From contig VZRR01002171.1 in the NCBI GenBank assembly GCA_013398015.1, forward strand, positions 558,001-622,000: DNA of 64,000 nucleotides, in the 5' to 3' direction. The notes under the pieces were generated by a model. The model made no database searches. It saw only the letters and a list, made by a program, of their open reading frames with translations, and was not told where the DNA came from. The DNA comes from Oreocharis arfaki. Its lineage: Eukaryota; Chordata; Aves; Passeriformes; Paramythiidae. This document shows, piece by piece, positions 55,401 to 64,000 of the stretch; position 1 is the first letter of the stretch; each line of letters opens with the position of its first letter. The position numbers and the translations under genes were made by a program.

Positions 55401-58400
55401 AGCCCTAACTGACTACCACAGGATTCCAGTGCCAAAGTATAAAGAAATGTTTACAGTATACATTAGAGAGTGTTTAAGTATTGCATAATTGTTTTCTTTT
55501 TTCCTTTAGCCAAACCAACAAGTTTATCACTTCCATTGACACCCGAGTCACCAAAGTAAGTACTAAAAAGTGCAAACATTTATAAAAGGGAGGGGGGTTC
55601 AGTAGATTTTGGCTACAGCAACTCCATTTCAGCTTGTTTTTATAAATGTGCCCTGTCTTCCAGTGATCCCAAGGGTTCCCCATTTGAGAACAAGACTATT
55701 GAACAAACCTTAAGTGTGGAACTCTCTGGAACTGCAGGTGAGAAATACAGACTGGTGGCTCTTCCTTTAAGCATGGCTTGTGTGTGTTTGTTCACTGTAA
55801 TATACCACAGGTATGCTGAGATTTCACAGAAGTCTCCAGTAGATTCACTTCAGTGCAGTTTAGCATTACTTTTTATCCAGCTACCTGAGAAACGTGTTTG
55901 AAAATACGGCTCCAAACCTACACAGGAGAGCATAATTTCTGAGAAAATATGAATGAAACCATTTATCTGTTATACCTCTCCATTTCCCCATAGATTTGTG
56001 TACTGCTGAGCACCATGTTTCAAAGACAAACCCCACAGCACAGTGTAATAGATGTTACAGATGTTAAAGTTATGTCATTCAGTCTGTCTTCAGGCCGGTC
56101 TGGGCTGTACATGACTGCATGTTTCAGTGCTTTGTCAATTTTAGATTAATATGTCACAAATAACAGCTTTCTCCTCTACCACTGAACAACTGTTCATAGC
56201 TTAGAGGTAATTTTTAAATGTGGTATTCGTTTTGTATTCCTGCTTTTTCTTTATTTCTTCTATTAATGCACTTCGCACAACCTCCCTTGATCTTCCTCCT
56301 CCTTTCTGATCTCTGGATTTGTACCTTTTGAAGATTTGTAGGACTTTTTGTCACGTAGTGGTTTAGTTCACACATCACCTGTTTAATCATTTATTTAATT
56401 CGTCTTCCCCTCTTTCTGCTGAAGTATTTCCTTCAGACTCAGATCTGTTTAATGGCTTTTGTCTGAACTCTGTTTTGCTTCTGTTTTCCTGAAGTGTCCA
56501 GAGCTGAGCACAAAAGAACACATTGAGCTCCACCTGAGCAATTGCCAAGACCATTTTCTTTCTCAATTGTGTAATATTGAAAAATAAGAGATGTACTTGG
56601 CATGTGTTTCTCTCAGGATAGCAGTAGATTGTAAAATATGTGATCTCTAATATTGAGGGGGAGGGATGTATTGCAAAATATGTCTTCAGGTATCACAAAT
56701 CAGCTTGGTGCTCCTAAATTCAGTGGCAGCAGGCCCAAGCACTGGGTTTGGGTAGGTATGTTGGGCTTTCACCTTCCTACAAGCATCATTTCACTTTTTC
56801 AGAAACTTCTTCATTAGTTTGGCATTAAACCATGAACACCTTTCCCTGCCATGTCCTGGAAGCTTGCGGTCTTAATCATTCCTCTCATGGCAAAAGGAAA
56901 CATTATTCCTGTACATCTTCATTTTGGAAAGCCAACATAAACGTGGCAAAATTCATTGTATGAAGGAGGATAATCCTGTTCAGTGCCAGTAGGCCTGAGG
57001 CATGGAGAAGCCTCTTCCATCACTACTGGAGAGCAAGTCTGCACAAGGGTGCCCATTTGTAAGCACATGGATAAGTCAGTGCTTAGTGCTGCCAACAGAA
57101 AGGGGCAGATGAGGTGACTACAGCAGAGTGGTACAAGCAGCCGTTGAAATCACTGAAGGAAGCAGTGTTTTCTCTCAGCCAAAAAGTCAGCAGCCTGCTT
57201 TTCCCATCAGCTGACTAGACAGAAATTGGGAGTCAGTCTGACCCCTGGATAGTCCTCTAGTATTGCGTCCATAGTGGCAATGAGAATGGTCTTGGTATTA
57301 CCAAATTCATTCCGCTCCATCAGCTGTGCACAGAGGAGGAAACAAAACAGCTCTGTAGTTGCTTGGACAACATAGCCAGGAGAACTGGTGCATTAAAAAA
57401 AACATCAGAAGCTGTGAAACAGCACAACTGGGCACATATATAAACAGGAATGCTGTACTATGATTCTGTGATTTTTTTCCCCCTTTGGAAGTAAATAGAA
57501 GCTAGCTAGGAAATAAACTGATGATGCTTGGGAAGAATAATAATTGGAGTGTGTGTGGCCAGGGAGCTGGGGCAGTGTTACCAAGCAGGGTACATAATGG
57601 TGGCTCTTGGACTTCATGTTGCACTTGCTCTGGTCTTCACAATGCCTGGTGAAGAGGTTTCAGGAGATCATGCAGTAGCTTTATTAATCTCTGCCTGCAT
57701 ATACACATAGTTTTTATTTTTGTATTCGTGTATGTATGTAAATCTATAAAAAGATGAATGTCTTACTTTTTAAGTAATTTGTATTGTGATAGTGTTGTGT
57801 CCTGAGTCTGCTTGTGATAGAAGCAAAGTACATGACAGAAACAGCCTGGAGTACTGAAGAACTTACAGCATATGTGTGTAAATCATGGCAGAATTGGGAC
57901 CCACTTCAGTTTTAAAAACAACCAAAAAATGAAATAAGGAAAAAAATAGTGGCAGTAGTGATTAATAATACCTTGAAGTTCTTTAGTAAGACCCTGGCAA
58001 CTCCAAATTATATCCAGATAACCACATTGCTCATTGTCCTTATATAGGGCAGCTTGCACTATACAAGCACTATTTATTATGATTTAAATAGGAGTTACCT
58101 TGATCTCACTACCGAATTGAAAAGACCATTAGCAGTGCTGCTTGCACTATCGAAGCACAAAGTATTTTAATATAAATAGCAACTCCCTTGATCTCTCTGC
58201 TGAAAACAACATTGCTTCCCTCACTGATGAATTAACTATAGACTAGAAAAATAAATAAATAAAAGCTTTACCCACATGAGCCATCAATCTTTGTCACACA
58301 CACATTTTGGATTCGTGTATCTAAAGTCAAACTGAAACCATTCTCTTGCCAATGCTTTATCTTGCTTTACAACAGATTTGTTAGTAGTCGTGAATGTAAC

Positions 58401-61400
58401 TTTGTCCTCCCTAAAACTGTCAAAACATCAATTTGTCAAATTACAAGGAGCAAATATTCTTTAAAGTGTTTTCATGCCACACATAAGAATTCCTTCAATG
58501 CTCTTTAAATAAGTGTCCTAAGTCCATTGCTATCTAAAGTCCCGTTTCTTGAAGCTGATTGTTCTAGTGTTATTCTAAGGAAGCTGGACCAGAACATCAT
58601 GATATGGAGGGAGTCCTAGGTGATGATAATGCAGTGAATGAATTCCCTGTCGGATGAGTCTCATTCTGAGTAAGAGGCTCAGAAGAGGTCTGTCTCTCTT
58701 TTTTTCCACAGCCAGCTGCCTTGCCAGTGCCTTGCTAAGAGGCCATGCGCTTGAATCTCTCCAGTTTCTTCCAGAAATGTGGGATGGTTCTGTGTCAGCA
58801 CTTTTTGTCTTTGTTACCAATCAGACCGGGGGGGGGGGCCTGTGCAAGCACAGGGACTAGGAGGATGACTCACCTTCTGGAGGTGACAGTGTTTCTCTTG
58901 AGAGACAAGGGCTCCTCAGCAATTATTGTAGACTTTTGATTGTTTTAGACAAACTTCTGAATGCCAGATGTTAGATAGCATGGCTTCTAATTAATCACTT
59001 TCTGTTCTCTGTGTCTTCTTAAACCTTCCCGCCTGAATACTCAAAGCTGCCGTTTAAGCACATGGAGTCAGTTTACATGCTTCAGGCTCAATCGGTAACT
59101 AGAAGACTATTTCCACCCTCTTGGTGAAAAGTCTATCATTTAATACAGATCCCTGTAATTCATTGTAGTGTAAAACTCCTCACTGGTCTAGGGGCGAAAT
59201 TTGATTTCTCTGAAAAGATGGCAGAAAAAGCTGTATGTACACAATCAGCTTGAGGAGTGATTTGGAATTTGTGGCCATCCTTGAGGTCACTGATACCTTG
59301 CTATTTGCTTACCTCTGGATTTGTGTTACCTCTTGTCAGAACAAAAACTTAAAATCTGTCATCTAAGAACTTCTTTGACCTCAGAATGATTTCTGATAAA
59401 ATGAGATGTGAGATGTAGAGCATTGTCCAGAGGGAGTAAAATCTAGTGAATTATTTGATGTTTTCAGGCATCTGTGTTTATTCTCTCCAGCACTGACAAC
59501 AGGATTCAACTGAATACTCAACAAGAATGTAGTTTTTTATTATATGATGACTATTTAATTTTATTATGTTTTCCTAGTTTCCGCAATCTTGTGCCATACA
59601 AACACTCTTCTTCTACTGAATTGAGCTGTTTATCTTGTGGTCAGTGTTTAAAGTGGCCTTAAATAACGTTTCCCCTGAGAATACATTTTCAAACTCAAAA
59701 GGTATGAAAGAATTAATTTTCAATGCCTCTCAAAAGCCCAGTGCACATATAGAAATGTTCCAGGGCTGCATTCCCCAAAAGGCACTAATTATCAGCCCCC
59801 TCAAAACACAGCAAACATCATCAAACATTTGAATGCTGAGTTACTGTAGAGATTTGAAAATGTCTGTGTCTACGTAAAACAGCATTAAAAATCAGTCCTA
59901 AGAAGTCCAGATGTCACTTTTAATGCAAAGGCACTCCCCTAATTTCTGCTTATCAGTTTAGCTGAGCTCAATGAGTTACACTACGGGCGGGGGGGGAGGA
60001 TTAAGTAGAGTTTTGGAATGTATTGAAAGTAGTTTCACCCTCCCTGAGACTTTCTGGAAGGAGGTTGCTTGGCCAAGGTGGCAGAGTTGGCACACGTGCA
60101 AGCACCTTTTGTTGCACAGACACAGGGAGCATGGTGATGCTTTGGCAGCAGTGCTGGCAATTTGATGTATGCTGTTTCCTAGCACAAGATCACTGAGTGA
60201 GTTCGTAGTATACAGACAGAGCAAGGCGAAGTGCAAATGTACCATTTACCAAAGCTATTCAATTAAGGAAAAGTCCCTACAAAGAAATTGGTTTTATAGC
60301 ATGTCATGAAAAAATACTTGCCTTTTACTTTAAAAAGAAAAAAGACTGTTTAAGGGGGATGATTGTAGAGTATGTACCACTTCTAACAGATTTGCTGTGC
60401 AGAAGTACATAAGTGTGAGTGATGTAGAGGTACTTGTTTATTATAGAGCACATTTCAATGCAGTAATCATAAATATTGCTAAGGTTGTGCTCTGTTGAAA
60501 TATGACCTACATACTCTTGATTGTTTGTGTTACGTGATTTGTCTGACACCCATTACATTCTGGGTAATGGCAGCCATTTGTTGCTGTGCACAGCAGGCTC
60601 TTTTGACAAAAGAAAATAGGCAGCAATAAAAAAGCTATAGTCTGAATTACATTCTGCACAGCGCTGCACTGCTGAGAGTTTGTGCAAGTGTGTTAACAAT
60701 GCTCTGAACTGCCTCTTGTCAGCCTTCAGCCTGTAATGGCCATCTGTCCTTCCATAAATCTGTCAAAACCTGCTAAGTTCAAGAGAGAGTACAGAATATA
60801 CCTTGTACTGTCAACGCTTAAATGTACTCATTGGGGAGAAATCGGTGCGTGTGAAATAATCCAATGGTTATGGAATATTGTAATGCCGTTGATGCGGGAT
60901 CATGGCCCTCGGTGAAGATTACCGGGGATTAGAGTGAAGATGAACAAGTGTGCAGCCAACTGGTTTTCTCAGAATTCACGGTTTGGAGATTGATCATGGG
61001 ACACTCTGGAGGTGGACTCTTTAGAGGTGACATGAATTCAAAACTTCACTCCCTCCTCCATCCCCCAGTGTAGGTTTGTTCAAAAGTTAAATTAACATTT
61101 TCCAACTTTTATCTGTTTCTACTTGCCTGTGCACTTCCTGCTTCTGCTGAAAACCAGGAAAAAAGCCAGAATGCCACGAGGAAGCCCTTTCTTAGGCTGT
61201 CTCAGCCCTGTTCTGCCAGCAAGGGAAGTGCCAGTAAATTTAGCTCAGTCTGTACTTTCATGAGAGGTTTTTTGGTACCTTTTTTTTCCTCCTTTCTGAA
61301 GATTGTTGGACTCCTTGTCAGGTTTCTGGAAATCGTTATACTGTGTGTTTTGCTTGCTTCCTGCCAGGACAAGCTTTAAAGAAGCAGAATTTGAAACAAT

Positions 61401-64000
61401 GTTTTATTTTGAATATTGAATTATCTCTGGGGTTTCTTTGCCTGAAATTCTTAAATATGCGTGTTCATTGTGGAGTAGTTGTATTTTTGTTTCATTCTTT
61501 CTTAAAAGTATGTCCAAAAACCCAGTAGCTAACCCCAGAATTTGTCTTGGGCTTTATAATTTCACAAGTGAAAGTGTAATTTCTAAATTTTTTTTCTAGA
61601 AAGTTGCTTTTACTGAAGTATTTGTTCAGTCTGAGGCTGAAGTTTTAAATTGGAAATTATTACTGCAGATTTTTGAATAGGACTGTTCTCTACATTTTAG
61701 CAAAAATACATTTAGTAGTCAAAAATATTTGTCAGTGAGGAGGTGCATAAGGTATGAAATAGTTAGAACTGTCTCAAGTGAATATTTAGGAAGAAGAAAG
61801 AAAAAAATTGAGGACTCAGAGGAAATAGTTGAGCAGTGATGACTGCACAATATTTTTTTTAGTATTAAATTCAAATTTGGGGTAACTAGAGTTTTAGGTT
61901 TCATAATCTTTGCTCAATTTTCCTTGAATTTTGTGGCATTAGGCAAAGTGTTTGCCTAGCCATGGGTAGCTCATTACCATTTTTCCAAACATTCAGACAT
62001 CTCTCTCACATCAAGTATTCATGCCTTGGTACTTCTGTACTCTTATTTTCTGGAAGAAATTCATTGCAGATAATGCAGTGGGACTCCCAGTCTCCATTTA
62101 TGCTCCTTAGGGAGCAGTGTGCATTGATGGATGCTTTTCCTTCTTTACAGCAAAACACTATAAAACATGTTCCATTTGCATTGATCTTTTGAGCTGTGTT
62201 GCATGTTTAAAAATACAAAACAGAGCTCTACAACCATGTTTGAAACACATATTTCCTGTAACTCTGTCTGTCCTCTCTTTTCATTCTTACTGAGGACTAA
62301 TGGAAAGCTCATTGCTTGGGCTAAAAGTATTCCTGGACAGCATGAGCCTCTGGGTTGCTTAGGGATGGTCTAGGTTGTCTTGGAGAACTCGCTAGTCTCC
62401 ATCTATTTTGTTAAATTTTAAGCATGTATTTCTAAATTATATTAGTGTCAATTGGACAGAAGCAGATTTTTCAAACGTAACATACTAAGTACCTTCCTGA
62501 GGAGAAATTATTTCCTGCACAGTGTCTGCTTTTTGCTGTTACTTTGCCCTAACATCTGGGGTTTTCCTTCTGTAAAGTCTGAAGAAATTCTATGATTGCT
62601 ACAGAAAATATTGAAAGTTATATTCTACCCTTATAAAAATAATGGGAAGATGCTGCTTCAGTTCCCAGGCTTTACTGGAACATGCTGTAGTCCTGGCAAT
62701 TTTGTCTCATCACAGTGATATATTCTATGACAGTTATGTAAATAATCCTGTTAGTTTGCAGTGTATTCAGTCATTGAATACTTACCTGTTTCATTTTGAC
62801 TCCCTACTGCATGACTCTCATCAAGAATCAATTCTAAATGCAGTGGTACGTTACAGTTGTGGTTGACCTGTTGTTTATATGGGTTTCAGTTACAGAAGCA
62901 GATTTCAGGCAAAATGTATTAGTTACGCTTAAAGAATGTGTTGTACAAACGTATAATATATATGTATATACATTAGCAGTGGTTTTCTGAGTTAATGAAT
63001 TCTGGAGACAAAGAGTCATTGCCATTGAGTTGTAGGGTGGCTGTATTTCCTCGCATTTAAGTTCTGCATCCTTCGGTAGCACTCATTTATTTCTCTTGGC
63101 CTTGCTTTTATCCAGGTTCTTGTCTGCTAGGTTCTTCATGTTTTTGATGGTGCCAGTCTTTTGACTTCTCATTTTTACATCAAAATCTGTTTTATATTTA
63201 ACAAAACTGTCTTTTAGGTTTTATCTTTTGATCTTTTCTATCAGAATCTACAGAGAGAGGGGCAGATGTCGTGGAGGGAGGGGCAGAAATTATGCTGGAG
63301 ATTAATGGCAATGCGTTAGTATTGTTGCTATTGTTGTTGCCAGACCTTTGGTAGTTTTATTCTTTCTCAGTATTAGTAGTGTTGAAGTGACATAGAGAGG
63401 GTCTTGCTTTGTATCTATTTTAAGAAGCATATGAGCCACCTTTTTAAACGTTGTATGTGTGCTTAAAAGCATTCTGTTCTTCATTTTACTCCCTGTAGGC
63501 CTAACTCCACCTACGACCCCTCCTCATAAAGCCAACCAAGATAATCCTTTTAGGACTTCACCTAAACCGAAGTCATCATGCAAGACTGTTGTACCACCTT
63601 CAAAAAAGCCCCGTTGTAGTGAGTCTTCTGGTTCTCAAGGAAATAACCCAATCAAGAAGGGTACAGAACAGTCTGAGCTGTACGCACAACTTAGCAAGAC
63701 TACAGTACTGTCCAGTGGACATGAGGAGAGAAAGACAAAACGGCCCAGTTTGAGGCTGTTTGGTGACCATGACTACTGTCAATCTGTGAATTCAAAATCG
63801 GAAATACACATTAAAATATCCCAGGAACTTCAGGACTCCAGACAAACAGAATTTAAGGATTCTTCACCTGGGTGGCAGTGTCAGATTTGTTCTTCTTTAG
63901 AACAAGACCAATATTTCAAGAAAGAGACTTTACAGACAAATAAGCAAGGATCCCATGGTAATAACAGAAAACAGCTCCAAGACCAGGAAATTCGGGCTGA
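13372..64000 (+). CDS. PPARGC1A: PGC-1alpha coding gene, exons 1 to 8 (3' part outside window)
   Basis: PPARGC1A encodes a nuclear coactivator that docks on PPARgamma, ERRalpha, NRF-1, HNF4A, MEF2 and others to drive mitochondrial biogenesis, thermogenesis and gluconeogenesis. Eight GT-AG-bounded coding segments join without a frame break: 13372-13419, 18484-18663, 49067-49261, 50235-50357, 51260-51464, 55510-55555, 55664-55737 and 63499 onward. They give 457 residues plus part of codon 458. Exons 1 to 4 all end in phase 0; exons 5, 6 and 7 end in phases 1, 2 and 1. The deduced protein is near-identical to mammalian PGC-1alpha in the N-terminus and more divergent after residue 400. The full protein is about 800 residues in mammals. 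The RS-rich and RRM parts lie beyond the right edge. Exon 1 lacks the extra Glu-Ser present in human, as in mouse. Confidence 0.97.
13420..18483 (+). other. PPARGC1A: PPARGC1A intron 1
   Basis: A 5.1-kb phase-0 intron, donor GTGAGG, acceptor ATCCTGCAG. The first 100 bases are very G+C-rich and continue the promoter CpG zone. The rest is A+T-rich with a CTG repeat (14138-14167) and a pyrimidine tract (15554-15577). Stretches around 14580-14710 and 15250-15750 contain several TAAT-type motifs and could be conserved enhancers, but I cannot test that. No gene is seen. Confidence 0.85.
14138..14167 (+). repeat. CTG trinucleotide repeat in intron 1
   Basis: Six CTG units, one CCG interruption and three more CTG units, 0.7 kb after exon 1. 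It is transcribed as CUG. On the opposite strand it would read as glutamine codons, but no gene is evident there. Confidence 0.85.
18484..18663 (+). CDS. PPARGC1A: PPARGC1A coding exon 2 (residues 17-76), activation domain
   Basis: Sixty codons, phase 0 at both ends, the same length as the mammalian exon. It begins CAALVGEDQP and contains the acidic, leucine-rich PELDLSELDVNDLD stretch (about residues 32-45). This is the strong N-terminal activation domain that recruits p300/CBP and SRC-1. The following FLGGLKWYSDQSEII segment is essentially identical to mammals. The donor is GAG|GTAATG. If the intron were retained, the frame would stop 19 codons later at 18718-18720. Confidence 0.97.
18924..18990 (+). 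repeat. Nested short direct repeats
   Basis: GTGCACCTAGAG occurs at 18948-18959 and again at 18966-18977. A flanking 15-mer (AGCACAC, T or C, GCCCTGT) occurs at 18924-18938 and 18976-18990, 52 bp apart. This looks like a small local duplication just after exon 2, followed by a CpG-rich patch. Confidence 0.55.
27966..28070 (-). mobile_element. CR1 LINE 3'-end remnant
   Basis: Reading the plus strand, AATCATGGAGTGATTGAAG, then GGGAAAGGACGTCAGGAGACC, then CCCAACCTGTTCAGG aligns by eye with the reverse complement of the CR1 3' terminus (AATCATAGAATGGTT, TTGGAAGGGACCT, CCAACCTGCTCAAG). It is old and about 100 bp long, inserted antisense to PPARGC1A in intron 2. The right limit is uncertain. Confidence 0.65.
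39892..39939 (+). repeat. 16-bp minisatellite, 3 copies
   Basis: CTTTCTACAA recurs at 39895, 39911 and 39927, an exact 16-base period. Two copies are followed by TAC and the third diverges. A small tandem duplication in intron 2. Confidence 0.75.
43699..45275 (-). mobile_element. CR1 LINE, 5'-truncated, antisense in intron 2
   Basis: About 1.58 kb of a CR1 non-LTR retrotransposon on the minus strand. Its 3' end is at 43699 (plus-strand AAGGTTGGAAGGGACCTCAG is the CR1 3' signature). Broken pieces of ORF2 can be read from high to low coordinates. A segment with WFREHLG and DIHKSMGPD lies near 45,220-45,272. The reverse-transcriptase motif DFSKAFD is at 44811-44831. The expected FADD catalytic box near 44567-44578 reads FTHD. 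C-terminal parts around KDKCRILHLG and ERLRELGLFS-like sequence follow, down to about 43.9 kb. Several frameshifts and stops separate these pieces, so it is dead. The 5' part, including the endonuclease, is missing, as is usual for CR1. No clear target-site duplication was seen. Confidence 0.93.
49067..49261 (+). CDS. PPARGC1A: PPARGC1A coding exon 3 (residues 77-141)
   Basis: Sixty-five codons, phase 0 at both ends, the same as the mammalian exon. It begins KIDEESEANLLAVLTETLDS, the second part of the N-terminal activation region (helix NLLAVL at about 85-90). It ends in a Pro/Glu-rich stretch before EEPSL. Residue differences from mammals include Ile for Leu in TETLDSI and NENAAS for TDNEAS. 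The acceptor is CCCACAG and the donor CTA|GTAAGA. Intron retention would stop after seven more codons (TAA at 49283-49285). Confidence 0.97.
49262..50234 (+). other. PPARGC1A: PPARGC1A intron 3
   Basis: A 973-bp phase-0 intron, GTAAGA donor, TTTGTAG acceptor. It holds an 11-base C run at 49410-49420. No other feature recognised. Confidence 0.9.
50235..50357 (+). CDS. PPARGC1A: PPARGC1A coding exon 4 (residues 142-182), LXXLL box
   Basis: Forty-one codons, phase 0 at both ends. It starts directly with LKKLL (residues 142-146, 50235-50249), the main nuclear-receptor box that binds the AF2 groove of PPARs, ERRs and other receptors. HRIRT at 172-176 corresponds to the AMPK target Thr177 of mouse. 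The last codon is Lys182, the first half of a VKTE sumoylation motif completed in exon 5. The segment is one codon shorter than in mouse. The donor is AAG|GTACAA; retention would stop four codons on. Confidence 0.97.
50358..51259 (+). other. PPARGC1A: PPARGC1A intron 4
   Basis: A 902-bp phase-0 intron, donor GTACAA, acceptor TTTTTAAG. The last 55 bases are an A+T-rich pentamer repeat (about 51205-51246) running almost into the acceptor. Nothing else recognised. Confidence 0.9.
51205..51246 (+). repeat. TTTTA/TTTGA pentamer repeat next to exon 5 acceptor
   Basis: Imperfect tandem pentamers of TTTTA and TTTGA type end about 13 bp before the exon 5 splice site. They probably also supply the pyrimidine tract of that acceptor, so length change here could affect splicing. 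Confidence 0.7.
51260..51464 (+). CDS. PPARGC1A: PPARGC1A coding exon 5 (residues 183-250), LLKYL box
   Basis: The exon is 205 nt (68 codons plus one base). It completes the VKTE sumoylation motif (Lys182 to Glu184) and carries LLKYL at residues 208-212 (51335-51349), the third leucine-rich receptor box (an inverted LXXLL type). The rest is basic and polar, with QQQKPQRRPCSELLKYLTT almost invariant among vertebrates. The donor is CAGG|GTAGGT. Retention of intron 5 would keep the frame open to 51563-51565. Confidence 0.97.
51465..55509 (+). other. PPARGC1A: PPARGC1A intron 5
   Basis: A 4.0-kb phase-1 intron, donor GTAGGT, acceptor with a strong pyrimidine tract and TTTAG. It contains a 16-base A run at 54105-54120. 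Nothing else is recognised in it. Confidence 0.9.
55510..55555 (+). CDS. PPARGC1A: PPARGC1A coding exon 6 (residues 251-266, ends split), p38 sites
   Basis: A 46-nt exon, entered in phase 1 and left in phase 2. It encodes AKPTSLSLPLTPESP and two bases of Asn266. Thr261 and Ser264 in LTPESP correspond to the p38 MAPK targets Thr262 and Ser265 of mouse. Their phosphorylation stabilises and activates the protein. The donor is AA|GTAAGT, a strong consensus. Confidence 0.97.
55556..55663 (+). other. PPARGC1A: PPARGC1A intron 6, 108 nt with nested acceptors
   Basis: A very short phase-2 intron. The canonical acceptor is TCTTCCAG at 55656-55663. A second acceptor, ATTTCAG, ends at 55632 and would leave a 77-nt intron, close to the lower size limit for vertebrates. 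See the alternative segment 55633-55663. Confidence 0.93.
55633..55663 (+). CDS. PPARGC1A: Alternative 5' extension of exon 7 (NT-PGC-1alpha tail)
   Basis: Using the upstream acceptor TTTCAG adds exactly 31 nt. Joined to the AA left by exon 6 it reads Asn-Leu-Phe-Leu followed by TAA at 55643-55645. Mouse and human NT-PGC-1alpha arise from a 31-nt insert at this junction that adds Leu-Phe-Leu and stops. The truncated product here would be 269 residues. It keeps the activation domain and receptor boxes but loses the p38 Thr297 site, the HCF motif, the RS region and the RRM. Use in this species is inferred from conservation of acceptor, length and tail. Confidence 0.85.
55664..55737 (+). CDS. 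PPARGC1A: PPARGC1A coding exon 7 (residues 266-291, ends split)
   Basis: A 74-nt exon, entered in phase 2 and left in phase 1. It encodes the end of Asn266, then DPKGSPFENKTIEQTLSVEL and SGTA. Gln replaces the Arg of mammalian TIERTL. The donor is GCAG|GTGAGA. The frame stays open into intron 7 for another 54 codons, to a TGA at 55899-55901. Confidence 0.97.
55738..63498 (+). other. PPARGC1A: PPARGC1A intron 7
   Basis: A 7.8-kb phase-1 intron, donor GTGAGA, acceptor CTCCCTGTAG. It contains an imperfect 88-bp-period duplication (58052-58215), an 11-base G run (58828-58838), another G-rich run (59985-59996) and short AT-alternating tracts near 62955. No gene or clear transposon is recognised. 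Confidence 0.88.
58052..58215 (+). repeat. Imperfect tandem duplication, period about 88 bp
   Basis: GCTTGCACTAT at 58052 recurs at 58140. In both copies it is followed at similar spacing by AAGCAC, an A+T-rich TTTAAATA or TATAAATA block and CCTTGATCTC with CT-rich sequence after it. The two units have diverged clearly, so the duplication is old. I do not recognise the unit as a known repeat. Confidence 0.6.
63499..64000 (+). CDS. PPARGC1A: PPARGC1A coding exon 8, 5' part (residues 291-457)
   Basis: The exon runs to the window end without a stop; the mammalian exon 8 is about 920 nt, so roughly half is present. It opens with GLTPPTTPPHK, where Thr293 and Thr297 match the phosphodegron and p38 sites of mammals. 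RPSLRLFGDHDY contains DHDY at 380-383 (63765-63776), the HCF-1-binding motif. The segment after residue 395 is much less like mammals (EFKDSSPGWQCQICSS region). One Pro is missing in VVPPSKK compared with mammals. QLQDQEIRAE at the end is again conserved. Confidence 0.97.

Noticed and set aside
57455..57480. Possible CR1 3' tail (CTATGATTCTGTGATTT)
   Set aside because: Resembles the CR1 terminal repeat but the flanking sequence does not match CR1; too short to support.
1..64000. CRISPR arrays, operons, tRNA or rRNA genes
   Set aside because: No regularly spaced identical repeats, no bacterial gene organisation and no cloverleaf-type or rRNA sequence seen; the window is a vertebrate intron-rich locus.

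Overview
The window is a vertebrate genomic segment holding the 5' two thirds of one gene, PPARGC1A (PGC-1alpha), on the plus strand. The spliced protein matches PGC-1alpha exon by exon. The dispersed repeats I recognise are CR1 LINE copies, and I see no mammalian Alu/B1 or L1. Together with short introns and sparse repeats this points to a sauropsid, most likely a bird. I cannot name the species.

Layout. Positions 1-13,250 are upstream DNA with no recognisable gene, ending in a CpG-rich promoter. That promoter has a perfect cAMP-response element (13159-13166), a TATA/MEF2-like A+T box (13217-13227) and a CATGTG E-box (13232-13241). A short 5'UTR (about 13251-13371) carries an 11-codon upstream ORF. 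Coding exons are: 1 (13372-13419), 2 (18484-18663), 3 (49067-49261), 4 (50235-50357), 5 (51260-51464), 6 (55510-55555), 7 (55664-55737) and the first 502 nt of exon 8 (63499 to the window end). All introns are GT-AG and the joined frame is open for 457 residues. The RS-rich and RNA-recognition C-terminus lies beyond the right edge.

Intron 2 (30.4 kb) is the largest non-coding block. It contains an antisense, 5'-truncated, dead CR1 of about 1.6 kb (43699-45275) and a small CR1 remnant near 28 kb. Intron 6 is only 108 nt. It contains a second acceptor that would add exactly 31 nt to exon 7 and give Asn-Leu-Phe-Leu-stop, the hallmark of the NT-PGC-1alpha isoform known from mammals.

How it works together. 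PGC-1alpha is an inducible transcriptional coactivator of mitochondrial biogenesis, thermogenesis and gluconeogenesis. The encoded part carries the acidic activation domain, two leucine-rich nuclear-receptor boxes, the AMPK, p38 and SUMO target motifs and the DHDY HCF-binding motif. The promoter CRE, the upstream ORF and the alternative acceptor are three separate control points visible in the DNA. I found no unknown multi-gene system. The most noteworthy signals are these regulatory layers and some small local repeats.
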